A stretch of DNA of 64,000 nucleotides from UBA1402 sp964575345 (GTDB lineage: Bacteria > Bacteroidota > Bacteroidia > Bacteroidales > UBA1402): positions 1 to 64,000 of the forward strand of contig CAZNQD010000004.1 in NCBI GenBank assembly GCA_964575345.1. The letters are read 5' to 3'. Below, in pieces: positions 24,678-33,835 of the stretch (position 1 is the stretch's first letter; each line of letters begins with the position of its first letter). The position numbers and the translations under genes were made by a program. The notes beneath the pieces are model-generated. The model saw only the letters and a program-made list of their open reading frames with translations. It was not told the DNA's origin and searched no databases.

Positions 24678-27572
24678 TTATTCACGGATCAATTTTTCGA
24701 CCCCCGAAATTTGCTCATTGACTATGCTGATAATATACATTCCCTGAGTATATTCATCCAGTGAGAATTCAAAACGATTGTCTTCAGCACTCAGGTATTT
24801 GGTTTGTCTGTGCAGAATTTGTCCGGTCATAGACGAGATACAAATAGTCGTTTCCCCTTCTATGCCGGAAGTTTCCAGCACAAAACCCGAAGTAGAGGGA
24901 TCGGGGAACAAACTGAAGCTGCTGGTCATTTCCTGCCCGGCAAGGCCGGTCTGTCCATTGATCTGCAAACTGCTTCCGGCCGATTCTCCACAACAATTTA
25001 CAGCTTTGACCGAAATAGTGCCGGAGCCCATATAAGGAATATTTAAGCTCAGGCTATGACCCTGAACTGTTTTTTCCCAATAGGGAGGCAATACCGTCCA
25101 GATATAAAAACTGGCATTCGGAACAGGCTTAATGGTATATGTATAATTACCGGCCACCACCACCAGGCTGTCACCATAAATCGGGCCGGGATCATCGGGC
25201 GGAGCACAAACTGCCAGATTCAGACGAAGGATGCTGTCACAACCCCATTGATTCCGCAAAGTATCTGTATAAAAAAATGTGCCCGTTTCCTGGTGCGGTG
25301 CCAGATTAAATCCGTTTCCTGCGTAGGACTCACCGATACAGACACTGTCTGACAGGTCAACATAATTGCGTGATAACAGCTCCAATCTAAGAATCTGCAG
25401 GGTATCGGGCGCTGATTCTGCATAAATAGTGTCGCAGTAAATACCCGCCTCGGTAATCAACTGCCCTCCAAAGCTGTAAGCATCGCCCTGACAAAGAATA
25501 ATGCTCAAACTGTCAACAATTAGTTCATTGTAGTGTCTGGCAAGTACAACTTCGTAAGACATAAGCTCATTTGAGGGGTTGTTATCCAGAATATGCAGGT
25601 AATTAACAGCCATCGGATCCGTGGTTTTGGCCCCTGGAGCTGAACTCAGCCAGACATTCCTTGCCGGCAATTCCATGTCATCTTCCATGCGTTTCACAGA
25701 CACAACTTTAGCATGGCCGTCCAAACCGGGATGAGCCGTCCTGAAATAATTCCAGCCTTCATGAGCCGGAAACAAATTGAAGATCAATAGACTGTCCGCA
25801 TCCCAGGGGCTGATGATAAAGTTTAAACTATCTGCTGCGTACACAGGGAAGTGTAAACCTTGGGAAAGAATCAGAGAATCCGGCCAATGCAGGCTATCAC
25901 GACGACTATTGACCAAAAAGTCGCTTTGGTTATCGTCCAGTTCATCGTAAGCCTGCACCAGTCTGTATAAAGGATGTAATTCAGTAACAGTTAACAACGC
26001 AGTGTCGGGATGTTTAAAGGGGTCCTCATGCAGCGTATTGAAATGAAAAGAATCAATAAGAGCCGGAGCATTGCCCTTGAACCACCATATAAAACTACGA
26101 CTTTGTCCGGGAGCCAGACTGTCAATTAATATACTGTCGCCGGAGATGGGCAACATGTTGTTGTTGTTATGCTCCCATCCCGGAAGCAGCGACAGCCCGC
26201 CCGGGGTATTGTTGACAGGATGAGCCAGACTGATTTCCCTGGCCGTACCCGAACCCCGGTTTTCAATTATCAAACCCAAAGGGACATAATGCTCAGTCGT
26301 ACTTGAACTATCTCCGGGGGGCAAACCTGTTTCAGACTTATAGGGCAAAAAATAACTAAGTTTGCACAAGGGAGAAGCTTCCGGATAAATGCGCATAGGA
26401 TACAGCAAATTTGTAACTGCCTGTCCGCTGAGCCTGTCCACGTACAAGAAGCGTCCTCCCAGCAAATACGGACCAAGGTAATCCGCCGATTCCTGAGGTT
26501 TTGCGAAAATCCGGAGCAGGGCCATATTATTGGAGGCAGTTCCCACGCTGTCCGGCACATAATAATTAATATCAAAATAGTTATTGCAGCTATTACCCAA
26601 GCTGTCCCTGAGTTCAATTTCCAGTTGTATTTGCTCCAGGATTGAAGAATCCTGCATATTATATAAGTTTAGAGCTGCATCAATACAAGCCCTTTGCATG
26701 CTCAGCCTTTGTTGAAAGATTTCGGAAACTTCGCTGCTGTCCGATTCAGTTTCCAGGCTGAAACTGAGTTGAAGTTCATCAAAGGCCCGGGCGGGGAAAT
26801 AATAGCTGCCTCCGGCAATAATAGTATCGGCAGCAGCCTGCTCCTCGGTATTCATTGTTATACTTCCCTGAATACAGACATCATCCACACAAAACGTTCC
26901 CATGGTACTTTCTGCACTCCATCCGTATAAACGGAAAACCAGTGTATCCGGTCCTGTAGCGGACAGGCCATCAGTACTATAAACAGTGCCTGAAGTCGTT
27001 AAGGTCATGTCTTTCAATTCAAGGCTATGATCTTCCAAAACAAGGATCTTATCGTCCTGTTTATCGTAAACAAAGGACAAATTTGCCGAGAACTGGTCCC
27101 TGTCGGTTCTGACGGCGCAGCGCCTTATTCCGGTTCCTGAGCGCTCAATCAACAAGGATATCCTGTCAATATGCAAAGAGTAAGACGGAAGAACAGAGAT
27201 ACTGAACTCGTAATATTGGTTAAGATCAATAACTCCCGTTGCAGGCAGGCTGTCAATCTCTGCCCTTGGCCAGGATTTAAACGAAAAACTCCCACTGGAA
27301 CTGGGGTCTGTTGCCATACCCCATACAGAATTTTCAGCCACAGCCTTGAACGGAGACAACTGCAGGCCTTCCTGCTCAGGTGGAGGAGTCGGATCTGTCC
27401 GGCCTCCGCTGCCTTTGTTTACTACATCAAAAGTATAAGTGAGTGAAAAGCTTTCCTGAGCGCTCATGGTTGCACTCAGGACGAAAAGGCTCAGAAATAA
27501 AACGATATATCTAAATACCATACAATTGACAAAGAGCCTTTTATAAAGATAATAAAGATTTGTGTTTTTCAT
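24678..27572 (-). CDS. Large secreted T9SS-sorted surface protein
   Basis: 964 residues. A signal peptide (FRYIVLFLSLFVLSATMSAQ) follows a 17-residue N-terminal stretch; an alternative ATG at 27521 would begin directly at MVFRYIVLF. The body is beta-rich and unlike any enzyme I recognise. Near 720-800 there are two copies of the Bacteroidetes C-x-G-x-S/A-Y ... GxY-x-DT ... GCDSI-x-x-L-x-L pattern (CQGDAYSFGG, CIGESYAGNG, WGCDSILRLNL). Then comes a PKD-like segment (IWTVLPPYW, AVNCCGES) and a T9SS type A tail (last 75 residues, FSLFPDPSTSGFVLE, GMYIISI). Probably exported to the cell surface or medium; function unknown. It sits between the AmgK- and MurU-like genes, with its own promoter and terminator. 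Confidence 0.82.
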   Translation of the reverse strand: MKNTNLYYLYKRLFVNCMVFRYIVLFLSLFVLSATMSAQESFSLTYTFDVVNKGSGGRTDPTPPPEQEGLQLSPFKAVAENSVWGMATDPSSSGSFSFKSWPRAEIDSLPATGVIDLNQYYEFSISVLPSYSLHIDRISLLIERSGTGIRRCAVRTDRDQFSANLSFVYDKQDDKILVLEDHSLELKDMTLTTSGTVYSTDGLSATGPDTLVFRLYGWSAESTMGTFCVDDVCIQGSITMNTEEQAAADTIIAGGSYYFPARAFDELQLSFSLETESDSSEVSEIFQQRLSMQRACIDAALNLYNMQDSSILEQIQLEIELRDSLGNSCNNYFDINYYVPDSVGTASNNMALLRIFAKPQESADYLGPYLLGGRFLYVDRLSGQAVTNLLYPMRIYPEASPLCKLSYFLPYKSETGLPPGDSSSTTEHYVPLGLIIENRGSGTAREISLAHPVNNTPGGLSLLPGWEHNNNNMLPISGDSILIDSLAPGQSRSFIWWFKGNAPALIDSFHFNTLHEDPFKHPDTALLTVTELHPLYRLVQAYDELDDNQSDFLVNSRRDSLHWPDSLILSQGLHFPVYAADSLNFIISPWDADSLLIFNLFPAHEGWNYFRTAHPGLDGHAKVVSVKRMEDDMELPARNVWLSSAPGAKTTDPMAVNYLHILDNNPSNELMSYEVVLARHYNELIVDSLSIILCQGDAYSFGGQLITEAGIYCDTIYAESAPDTLQILRLELLSRNYVDLSDSVCIGESYAGNGFNLAPHQETGTFFYTDTLRNQWGCDSILRLNLAVCAPPDDPGPIYGDSLVVVAGNYTYTIKPVPNASFYIWTVLPPYWEKTVQGHSLSLNIPYMGSGTISVKAVNCCGESAGSSLQINGQTGLAGQEMTSSFSLFPDPSTSGFVLETSGIEGETTICISSMTGQILHRQTKYLSAEDNRFEFSLDEYTQGMYIISIVNEQISGVEKLIRE

Positions 27573-27615
27573 TTTAAAAGCGTATTAATGGTTTTCTATT
27601 AATTATTATATAGCG

Positions 27616-27643
27616 CAAATTTAACATTAATACGGGCACCAAA
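27616..27643 (-). promoter_or_regulatory. Promoter of the large T9SS gene
   Basis: TAAATTTG on the minus strand (27623-27616), with TTTG 16 bases upstream (27643-27640) or 20 bases upstream (27647-27644). Transcription would start near 27609, 37 bases before the first ATG. Confidence 0.6.
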
Positions 27644-27698
27644 CAAACTTTTTTAAATTAATTCTGTTAAATAAAATCGTTAAAAAATGGCAGGCTGT

Positions 27699-28751
27699 TT
27701 AAAAGGAACGCAATTCATTGGCTGCCAGCATATGAACAAAACAGCTACGAATTTCCTTCAAGGGAAGAGGAAGATTCCAGTCCTGTATAAGCTCTTCGAT
27801 CAAATCGAGAGCCGGAGGGATGCTTTCCTTAAAACCCGGTTTGTGTTCCACTACACCTCTGAAGCCGAAAGCTCCTAAGGCCTGCATTAGGCGCAGCAAA
27901 ACCGCTGCATGAAAATAATGAAGGAAAGCCCCGGCCCCGATGGACGTTTTTGTTTCCAGCAACGATACATAATACTTCAGCAATTCTACCCGCACATTCC
28001 TGGGTAAATACGACTTGGCATCGTACAACAGCGAAGCAGGGTCGTATTGCAATAAACCCCTGCGTCCTCCTTGAAAATCAATAAAATAGGGCTCATCCCC
28101 CATCACCATAATATTGGCCGTCTGGAAATCACGAAACAAAAAATAGTCCGAAGGAGCTGTCTGTAAAAAATCGACCAGGCTGCGAAAATCATTTTCCAGG
28201 GCCTGCTCATCAAAAGGGATTCTAAGTAAACGCAAAAAGAAATACTTAAAATAATTCAGATCCCAATGCATGGCATCCCTGTGAAAAGAATCACTGGGCG
28301 TAGATTTGGAATAATCAATGCAGTCTTTTCCGGCCAATTGCATATCCAGCAGACAACTCAGGCTCTTTTTATACAAATGGATAAGACTATCAGGGAAAAA
28401 GGCCGCCGGTTTATCTTTGACAGGAAACCATTCTGAATTCAAAAGGCCGAACAAGCTTTGATCGCCTAAATCCTGCTGCAAATAAACACAGCCCATGGGG
28501 TCTGTTGCATAAATTTGGGGCACAGGCAGGCCGGCCTGATAAAAGGATTGAGCAAATGAAACAAAGGCGGCATTTTCCCCGGGATCGGCATTCCAGGCCC
28601 CAATCAGGCTGGCAGGAGCGGGTGTCGGCATATAAATGCGATAATACTGACGATACGATCCGCAGGCCGGTATTTCCCGCAATTCAAGCATTTCCAGGCC
28701 AAATCGTTGTTTACACAAACGAGCCAGTCTTATTTCAATCTTCTCTTCCAT
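27699..28751 (-). CDS. AmgK-like aminoglycoside-phosphotransferase-fold sugar kinase
   Basis: 350 residues of the APH/choline-kinase fold. An N-lobe (about 1-105, with ACGSYRQYYRI as the nucleotide loop) is followed by the catalytic loop FRDFQTANIM (Asp base, Asn metal ligand) and the metal-binding YFIDFQGGRRG (DFG equivalent). The GxxxYDPASLLYDA segment is characteristic of the AmgK/phosphotransferase group that phosphorylates the anomeric carbon of MurNAc or GlcNAc. Together with the MurU-like gene it suggests a cell-wall sugar salvage route that bypasses de novo UDP-MurNAc synthesis. Specificity is inferred. The ATG is preceded by a TATTTTTG box. Confidence 0.82.
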   Translation of the reverse strand: MEEKIEIRLARLCKQRFGLEMLELREIPACGSYRQYYRIYMPTPAPASLIGAWNADPGENAAFVSFAQSFYQAGLPVPQIYATDPMGCVYLQQDLGDQSLFGLLNSEWFPVKDKPAAFFPDSLIHLYKKSLSCLLDMQLAGKDCIDYSKSTPSDSFHRDAMHWDLNYFKYFFLRLLRIPFDEQALENDFRSLVDFLQTAPSDYFLFRDFQTANIMVMGDEPYFIDFQGGRRGLLQYDPASLLYDAKSYLPRNVRVELLKYYVSLLETKTSIGAGAFLHYFHAAVLLRLMQALGAFGFRGVVEHKPGFKESIPPALDLIEELIQDWNLPLPLKEIRSCFVHMLAANELRSF

Positions 28752-28782
28752 AATTAGTAGTTCAGGGAGCCTCCTCCGGCAG

Positions 28783-28790
28783 CAAAAATA
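28783..28790 (-). promoter_or_regulatory. -7 promoter box for the AmgK-like gene
   Basis: The minus strand reads TATTTTTG, about 32 bases before the ATG at 28751. Confidence 0.5.
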
Positions 28791-28823
28791 ACTATTTTTC
28801 CGAGCGAAAAAGCAGCCTGTGCT

Positions 28824-30017
28824 TTATTTGAAAAAAACCAGACTGTTGGGATTCAAGCCGACACTCATGAATCTAAACTTTAAATTCCCCTCTGCAGAAA
28901 AACACAAACAATCCCCCCAGAGGGTATAATCGTAGGCATCGCTGATATACACATCGCCGGAATAAGGATTCACTTTTATGGTATAGGGCCGTGTGACAGG
29001 AGTTCCGTCTGTTATGAATTGATCCGAAATTATCGTTTCTGTCAGGCAATCAAAGACTTTTACAGAGTTTTGTCCTCCTTGTACCGAATAATGGTAGATA
29101 TAGGCAGTGTCGTTGTGTATAGCCAGATTCCAGGCCGGAATGTCCTGAAATTCCTGTACAACCGAATCAAGCTGACTATCTATCCGGCATAAACTAAAAG
29201 GAATATCCAGTAAATTACCCCTGAGTACCACGTAAATATCGCCCTGGCTGTCCACCTGCATGAGGTAAGGATTGAGCCCTGTTTCTATTCTTTTTATTTC
29301 ACGAAAGCTGAGCGGATCGACCACCGAGATACTGCTGTCAAAATTGGGATTATCCAGGCCGCCGGAGTTGGATACATAAATTTTATTGTTCACTACGCAG
29401 ATTCCGTCCGGATTCCGTCCGCAATACACATAATCTTCTACCTCCAGGCTGGCGGTATCGATTCTGGAAAGGCTGCCGTCAAAAGAACAGACATAGGCTT
29501 TGCCGTCCACAAAATCAATATAGCGAGGCTGTCTGGCCCGCTGATTTTCATCAAATAAGGGAATGCGCTTTATTGACAATCCGCTGTGTAGGTCCAGAAC
29601 CTCAATTTGCGAAGACAGGCTCACTACAATATAAAGTTTGGATCCATAGGCCTTCATATCGTTTCCGGTATCGCCCAAACCTCTCTTGTTTAGCAATCTG
29701 AACATATTCTTATTCAAGCTTTTCTGTTCAAAAGAATAATAAGCCAGGGTGGAATTGTTTAAATTCATCAGGCCTTCGGACAAAATCCAGAGTCCACGGC
29801 AAGCACCCTGAGCCAGGCCCGGCAAATCGCCGGTACTTTCGGGTTGATCTTCCAATTCACACGAAGTCGTCAGCAAGGCAGTCAACAAGATCAATCCCAA
29901 TGCACCAAGTTTGGCAAATACCGCCAAAGCAGCTGACAGAAATCTTTGTTTACCAATTAAAAATAATCTTCGCTCTGAAAGAACGTCCCGGCATAGGATA
30001 ATTTCGAATGATTTCAT
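28824..30017 (-). CDS. BtuG-like beta-propeller surface lipoprotein (YncE/DUF5074 type)
   Basis: 397 residues. A long N-terminus leads to a hydrophobic stretch and lipobox LLTTSC (Cys53), so it is probably lipidated. The rest is a YncE-like seven-bladed propeller: repeated blades such as YGSKLYIVVSLSSQIEVLDL, VDGKAYVCSFDGSLSRIDT, VNNKIYVSNSGG and NPYSGDVYISDAY. In Bacteroides a propeller of this kind, BtuG, binds cobalamin with very high affinity on top of BtuB. The same gene order and the riboswitch upstream support that role here. The ATG at 30017 lies 68 bases inside the btuB gene, so translation is probably coupled. The unusually long region before the lipobox leaves the exact start somewhat open. 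Confidence 0.8.
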   Translation of the reverse strand: MKSFEIILCRDVLSERRLFLIGKQRFLSAALAVFAKLGALGLILLTALLTTSCELEDQPESTGDLPGLAQGACRGLWILSEGLMNLNNSTLAYYSFEQKSLNKNMFRLLNKRGLGDTGNDMKAYGSKLYIVVSLSSQIEVLDLHSGLSIKRIPLFDENQRARQPRYIDFVDGKAYVCSFDGSLSRIDTASLEVEDYVYCGRNPDGICVVNNKIYVSNSGGLDNPNFDSSISVVDPLSFREIKRIETGLNPYLMQVDSQGDIYVVLRGNLLDIPFSLCRIDSQLDSVVQEFQDIPAWNLAIHNDTAYIYHYSVQGGQNSVKVFDCLTETIISDQFITDGTPVTRPYTIKVNPYSGDVYISDAYDYTLWGDCLCFSAEGNLKFRFMSVGLNPNSLVFFK

Positions 30018-32001
30018 ATTGTTTTCCTGTTATGTTTAATACTTCAGCTCCCAGTGTCATTTTGGTCTTAACCAAATTAAATGACCTGTTGAGCGAGATC
30101 CCCTGATCGGTATAGGCCGGCATACGATTCAGGGCATAATTCTCGAAGCCCGAGTAGCGAATGCCCGAATACAGCAGGTTGTACGAGAATTGCCAGTCAA
30201 AGGCATGCAAGAGTAAAACGCCCGATCCGCTGTGCCTGGGCGTATAAGGCAATTGATGTCCGTAAGCCCTGCTTTCGGGATCGGTCACATTCAAAACCGA
30301 CTGCAGGGTATAGCTCGCTTTAAGAGCAAGGGCAATGTTCTTATTCAAAGAGCAATCCCAATCCAGGCTCAAATCCAGGCCTTTTATGCTGACTTCTCCC
30401 AGATTCAGCATAGTCCATACAAAAACATTTTGCGTAGGATAGGCCACAATTTTGTTTTCTACCCGGTTGGCATACACATCCAGGCTAAGGCTGAGTTCCC
30501 GGCCGATTGGCGGACTTATACTCAGGCTGGTACCCAGGTCCAGCTGCCGGGTATTTTCGGGAATCAGATCGGGGTTACCGATGCGACCATAATACAAATC
30601 GTTGAAACTGGGCATTCTGAATATGGACTTATAGAAAGCCCTCAGATACCAGCGCAGTTTTTCTACAGGCCTCAGCGACACCGAAACCGAGGGTGTAAGC
30701 TTGCTGTAACCGGCTCCCTGAGGCCCCGCCCCTGTTTCTTCCATAATCCGGCATAAAAGCAGGTTACCACTCAGATTCCAGGCACCTGCCGATGCTTTCC
30801 CGGCCAGCACCGTGTAAAAACTCAGGCGCTGAGGACGGTTTGCAAGAAACTCTTCAGAAAAAAGCTTCTGCATGCTTAAATCCTGCGACAAGACCAGGCT
30901 GAACGCCGATTTGGGTTTATATTGCAAAGCTCCGCTCAGATACGACTCAGTCTGCCAATACTCGCTTTCATCCCGGCCGTCGGAATTCAAAAAGGAAGGA
31001 TCGAGATAACGGGAATAACTGCCGTTTATTTTGGCGTCCAATCGCAGGCTCCAATGCGGATGTAAAAGGCTTTTGTAATGCCCCTGTATAAAAGTTTGCT
31101 TATCCCGGAGCCTTTGACCCGAAGAATTCCCGCTGTTATAATAGATACCTGCTCCGGGCAAGCCCCGCTCCGATTGGTTGTAATATAATTTAATCGTGGC
31201 CTCTGAACCTTTGGTATTACGCCAGTACCAGGAGGGCTCCAGTCTGAACTGGCGAATATCCGAATTCAGGCGACGTTCTCTGCTGACCAAGTCTTCCCGG
31301 GAGCCATAGTACATTAAATAGGGATAATCCCCGCAGGATTGCAAATAGTAAACATCCAGGCTGACAGATTGCTGATTTCTGAGCTTATGTTGCAGCAACA
31401 AAGAGGGATTCAACAGGCCAAAAGAACCGCCTTGAAACCTCAGTCGCAGGTTTTGATTTTTATCGCGGGCAAAACGGGGTTTCAGGCTTTGGAGCTGCAA
31501 GAGGCCGGCGGAAGCGAACAAACGGGCAGGTTGAAATATATCTTCGGTTTGCCCGGTACTCAGGCTTATGCTTTCCAGGGCATCCAGAGAAAAACGCCCC
31601 AGATCGATCTGCCCGTTTTGTACATCTGTCACCGGCAATCCATCGTAGGAAAGAGCCGTATGATTTGCACCCAGGCTGCGGACAGAAATGGTTTTGAGTC
31701 CGCCCAATCCACCGTAATCCTTGACACTTACACCGGTAAAAAATTTCATGGCATCCGCTGCCTGCAAAAACGGCAGTGCCTGGAAAAAGCTGCTGTCCAT
31801 TTCCTGAACCAGTTTGCCCTTTTGTACTTTTGCTTCAGATTCCCGGCCCAATACGATAATATCCCCGATGGTATAATCCTGAGCAACAGGCTCGGTATAG
31901 GCGTATAAGTCTGCACTCGCAGTCTGAACAGCAAACAGGCTCATTAATAAGCTTATCAACAAAAGCTTAAACACAAAGGCCAAACTAAGTGGTTTTTTCA
32001 T
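29950..32001 (-). CDS. btuB: TonB-dependent vitamin B12 receptor BtuB
   Basis: 683 residues. A signal peptide (about 1-30) is followed by a TonB-box-like stretch near DYTIGDIIVLG, a plug domain (about 60-165: QAADAMKFFTGVSVKDYGG, ISVRSLGANHTALSYDGLPV) and a 22-strand outer-membrane barrel ending in an aromatic residue (FNW). The barrel segment IFRMPSFNDLYYGRIGNPDLIPE is a TonB-receptor hallmark. Cobalamin specificity is inferred from the cobalamin riboswitch in its leader and the BtuG-like gene behind it. Energy would come from the ExbB-ExbD-TonB set at 58-60 kb or another copy. Confidence 0.9.
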   Translation of the reverse strand: MKKPLSLAFVFKLLLISLLMSLFAVQTASADLYAYTEPVAQDYTIGDIIVLGRESEAKVQKGKLVQEMDSSFFQALPFLQAADAMKFFTGVSVKDYGGLGGLKTISVRSLGANHTALSYDGLPVTDVQNGQIDLGRFSLDALESISLSTGQTEDIFQPARLFASAGLLQLQSLKPRFARDKNQNLRLRFQGGSFGLLNPSLLLQHKLRNQQSVSLDVYYLQSCGDYPYLMYYGSREDLVSRERRLNSDIRQFRLEPSWYWRNTKGSEATIKLYYNQSERGLPGAGIYYNSGNSSGQRLRDKQTFIQGHYKSLLHPHWSLRLDAKINGSYSRYLDPSFLNSDGRDESEYWQTESYLSGALQYKPKSAFSLVLSQDLSMQKLFSEEFLANRPQRLSFYTVLAGKASAGAWNLSGNLLLCRIMEETGAGPQGAGYSKLTPSVSVSLRPVEKLRWYLRAFYKSIFRMPSFNDLYYGRIGNPDLIPENTRQLDLGTSLSISPPIGRELSLSLDVYANRVENKIVAYPTQNVFVWTMLNLGEVSIKGLDLSLDWDCSLNKNIALALKASYTLQSVLNVTDPESRAYGHQLPYTPRHSGSGVLLLHAFDWQFSYNLLYSGIRYSGFENYALNRMPAYTDQGISLNRSFNLVKTKMTLGAEVLNITGKQYEIIRNYPMPGRSFRAKIIFNW

Positions 32002-32109
32002 CTCGCGGCAAATTCAGCGATCCTGCGTCGCTTTTGGTTAGTGCCGTAAAAATGAGGAGAACCGGAGTAAAGGGTAAAATATCCTTATGCTCAGCTTTTC
32101 CTCGAAAGC

Positions 32110-32278
32110 TTTTTGACGGCATGTCCTGCAAACAGGTTTTCTGACTTGGTCTGTCTTCACGGCCTTCCCATCCATAAGCATAGACAGTGGCCTTGAGCGG
32201 AATAAAAGTCGGGCTGAGCCTGACTCCGGCCTTACAGCAGCGGGACTGTTCCGGATTTGCACCGGATTCCCTTTTTTG
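32110..32278 (-). ncRNA. Cobalamin riboswitch
   Basis: Read on the minus strand, this leader contains the conserved cobalamin elements in order: CCGGTGCAAATCCGG (around 32252-32266), CAGTCCCGCTGCTGTAA (32232-32248), GGATGGGAAGGCC (32161-32173) and GTCAGAAAACCTG (32133-32145). It begins directly after the promoter and ends about 110 bases before btuB. Binding of cobalamin would shut off btuB and the BtuG-like gene. The whole stretch 32002-32337 has no protein gene; short frames across it are artefacts. Confidence 0.93.
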
Positions 32279-32284
32279 CAGCAG

Positions 32285-32292
32285 CAAAAATA
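32285..32292 (-). promoter_or_regulatory. -7 promoter box of the btuB riboswitch transcript
   Basis: The minus strand reads TATTTTTG. The predicted start near 32278 is just before the first conserved riboswitch element. Confidence 0.55.
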
Positions 32293-32337
32293 CGGTATTT
32301 ATTTATGGAATACTATATTTTACGATAAAAAGATTGC

Positions 32338-33834
32338 TCAATGCATTACCGCCTGAACAGCATCGCCTTTGAGGCTGCGGGCAAATTTCCGGGGAGAAAT
32401 ACTGACAGGTTCTTTCATAAATTCCGGAATGTTGTAGGATTTCATAAAGCCCAGGTGAAAATCAGGATCCTTTTGGGGCAAAATAAAAGGTTTCCCTGCC
32501 CTGCCCTGTTCATCGAAATAGGCAAGGTAGGGACGGGTGTATGAACCATCGTCCCTGCGGCTGCTAAATACGATCCAGCGCCCGTTCGACGACCAGGAAT
32601 GATAACTTTCGGTATCCTTGCTGTTTAGTTCTTCGAGTGATCTTATGGTGTTGTTCTGAAAATCCAGCAAATACAGATCGCTGTTTTTGTGCCAGATGTG
32701 GAAAGTACCGTATTCGGCCATGGAAAACAACAGATACCTGCCGTCGGGAGAGACCCTGGGCAACAAAGCACTCATTCCGATGGATCCGGCATCAACCAAT
32801 AAACGCGGCTCTCCAAAGTTGCGCTGTTCGATATCGAAGCTCATAGAATAAATATTGTATTTCACCTCCTGATAATAAGTAGCCAAATCACTTTCACGGT
32901 CTCCGGTCTTGCTTTCAAAGCGGGCGGAAGAGTAATACAAAGTCTTGCCGTCGGGCGACCAGGAAGGAAAAGTTTCCAGGGCGACACTGTCGTTCTGTAT
33001 TATACTTACCTGATTTTTTGTTATATCGTACAGAATCAAATCGGAATTCCGGTCCAACACTTCCACTTTCTGGATGTCTTTGGAATGAAACAGCTGGTTG
33101 GTGTTGTTCACCGAATAGGCAATCAGTTTTTCGAAAGGATGCCAGGCCGGGTAAACTCCGGCAGAGATCAGTTGATCGGTTTTGAGATTAACTTTTTGGG
33201 GTACCCCGTCGCTGACAATAAGGGTTCCGGCGTGGTGAGCCCGGGCATGAAACTGCATATTGTCGGTTTGGTAATTCTGATAAGAATGGCAATTGATGCA
33301 TTGAAAATCTTCTTTTTCGGAAACCAGATTATTGTTATATATGTCTTTTTCCCAAAAACTGCCCAAATGCCGTTGCCGTATACAGAGATTCTCGTATAAA
33401 ACATACGAAGGCTCAATCAGGCGATAAGAAAGGTACCCGTCAATAGAATCAGCGGCTATGGTATTGCTGAAAGGTTTATAGCGCTTCCATTCTCCGTCTT
33501 TTTGAGCATATACTTCAATCGAATATTTTCCGGACTTGTTGGCCTCCAGCAGGGCTTGCCACTTTTTTATAGGAATCAAGACTTTAGGGCCTTTCAGTAC
33601 AAGAGAATTACCCTGCTCTCCCTGGATCCTGACCAGTATCTTTTCGGCAGGGACATCGACTTTAAAATTCAAAGGGGCGATATTACAGGGAATAATCAGA
33701 TTCCTGTAATCCGGACTGATTTTAACTTCTTCGCCGAGCTCGGCACAATCAACGGGCAGAGTCGGACTACATGACCACATCATGGCCACGATAAAGGGCA
33801 CTGCCCATAAGCGGTATAAAAACGTTGAAATCAT
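32338..33834 (-). CDS. TolB-like propeller lipoprotein with CxxCH haem motif
   Basis: 498 residues. The N-terminus carries a lipobox (VAMMWSC), so it is probably an inner- or outer-membrane lipoprotein facing the periplasm. After a beta-rich domain (about 35-150) comes CINCH near residue 180, a c-type cytochrome haem-attachment motif, followed by MQFHARAHH, which could supply the second haem ligand. The C-terminal half has PD40/WD40-like TolB blades: PAWHPFEKLIAYSVN, PSWSPDGKTLYYSSA, PRVSPDGRYLLFSM and HSWSSNGRWIVFSSR. Function unknown. It starts 1 base after the DUF6057-like stop and ends a RidA-DUF6057-propeller operon. Haem binding is inferred from the motif alone. Confidence 0.82.
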   Translation of the reverse strand: MISTFLYRLWAVPFIVAMMWSCSPTLPVDCAELGEEVKISPDYRNLIIPCNIAPLNFKVDVPAEKILVRIQGEQGNSLVLKGPKVLIPIKKWQALLEANKSGKYSIEVYAQKDGEWKRYKPFSNTIAADSIDGYLSYRLIEPSYVLYENLCIRQRHLGSFWEKDIYNNNLVSEKEDFQCINCHSYQNYQTDNMQFHARAHHAGTLIVSDGVPQKVNLKTDQLISAGVYPAWHPFEKLIAYSVNNTNQLFHSKDIQKVEVLDRNSDLILYDITKNQVSIIQNDSVALETFPSWSPDGKTLYYSSARFESKTGDRESDLATYYQEVKYNIYSMSFDIEQRNFGEPRLLVDAGSIGMSALLPRVSPDGRYLLFSMAEYGTFHIWHKNSDLYLLDFQNNTIRSLEELNSKDTESYHSWSSNGRWIVFSSRRDDGSYTRPYLAYFDEQGRAGKPFILPQKDPDFHLGFMKSYNIPEFMKEPVSISPRKFARSLKGDAVQAVMH

Positions 33835-33835
33835 C

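Noticed and set aside
31339..31908. 189-codon plus-strand frame
   Set aside because: Antisense to btuB; no motif or promoter.
31985..32372. Short frames across the btuB leader on both strands
   Set aside because: They run through conserved riboswitch elements, which explain the sequence better.
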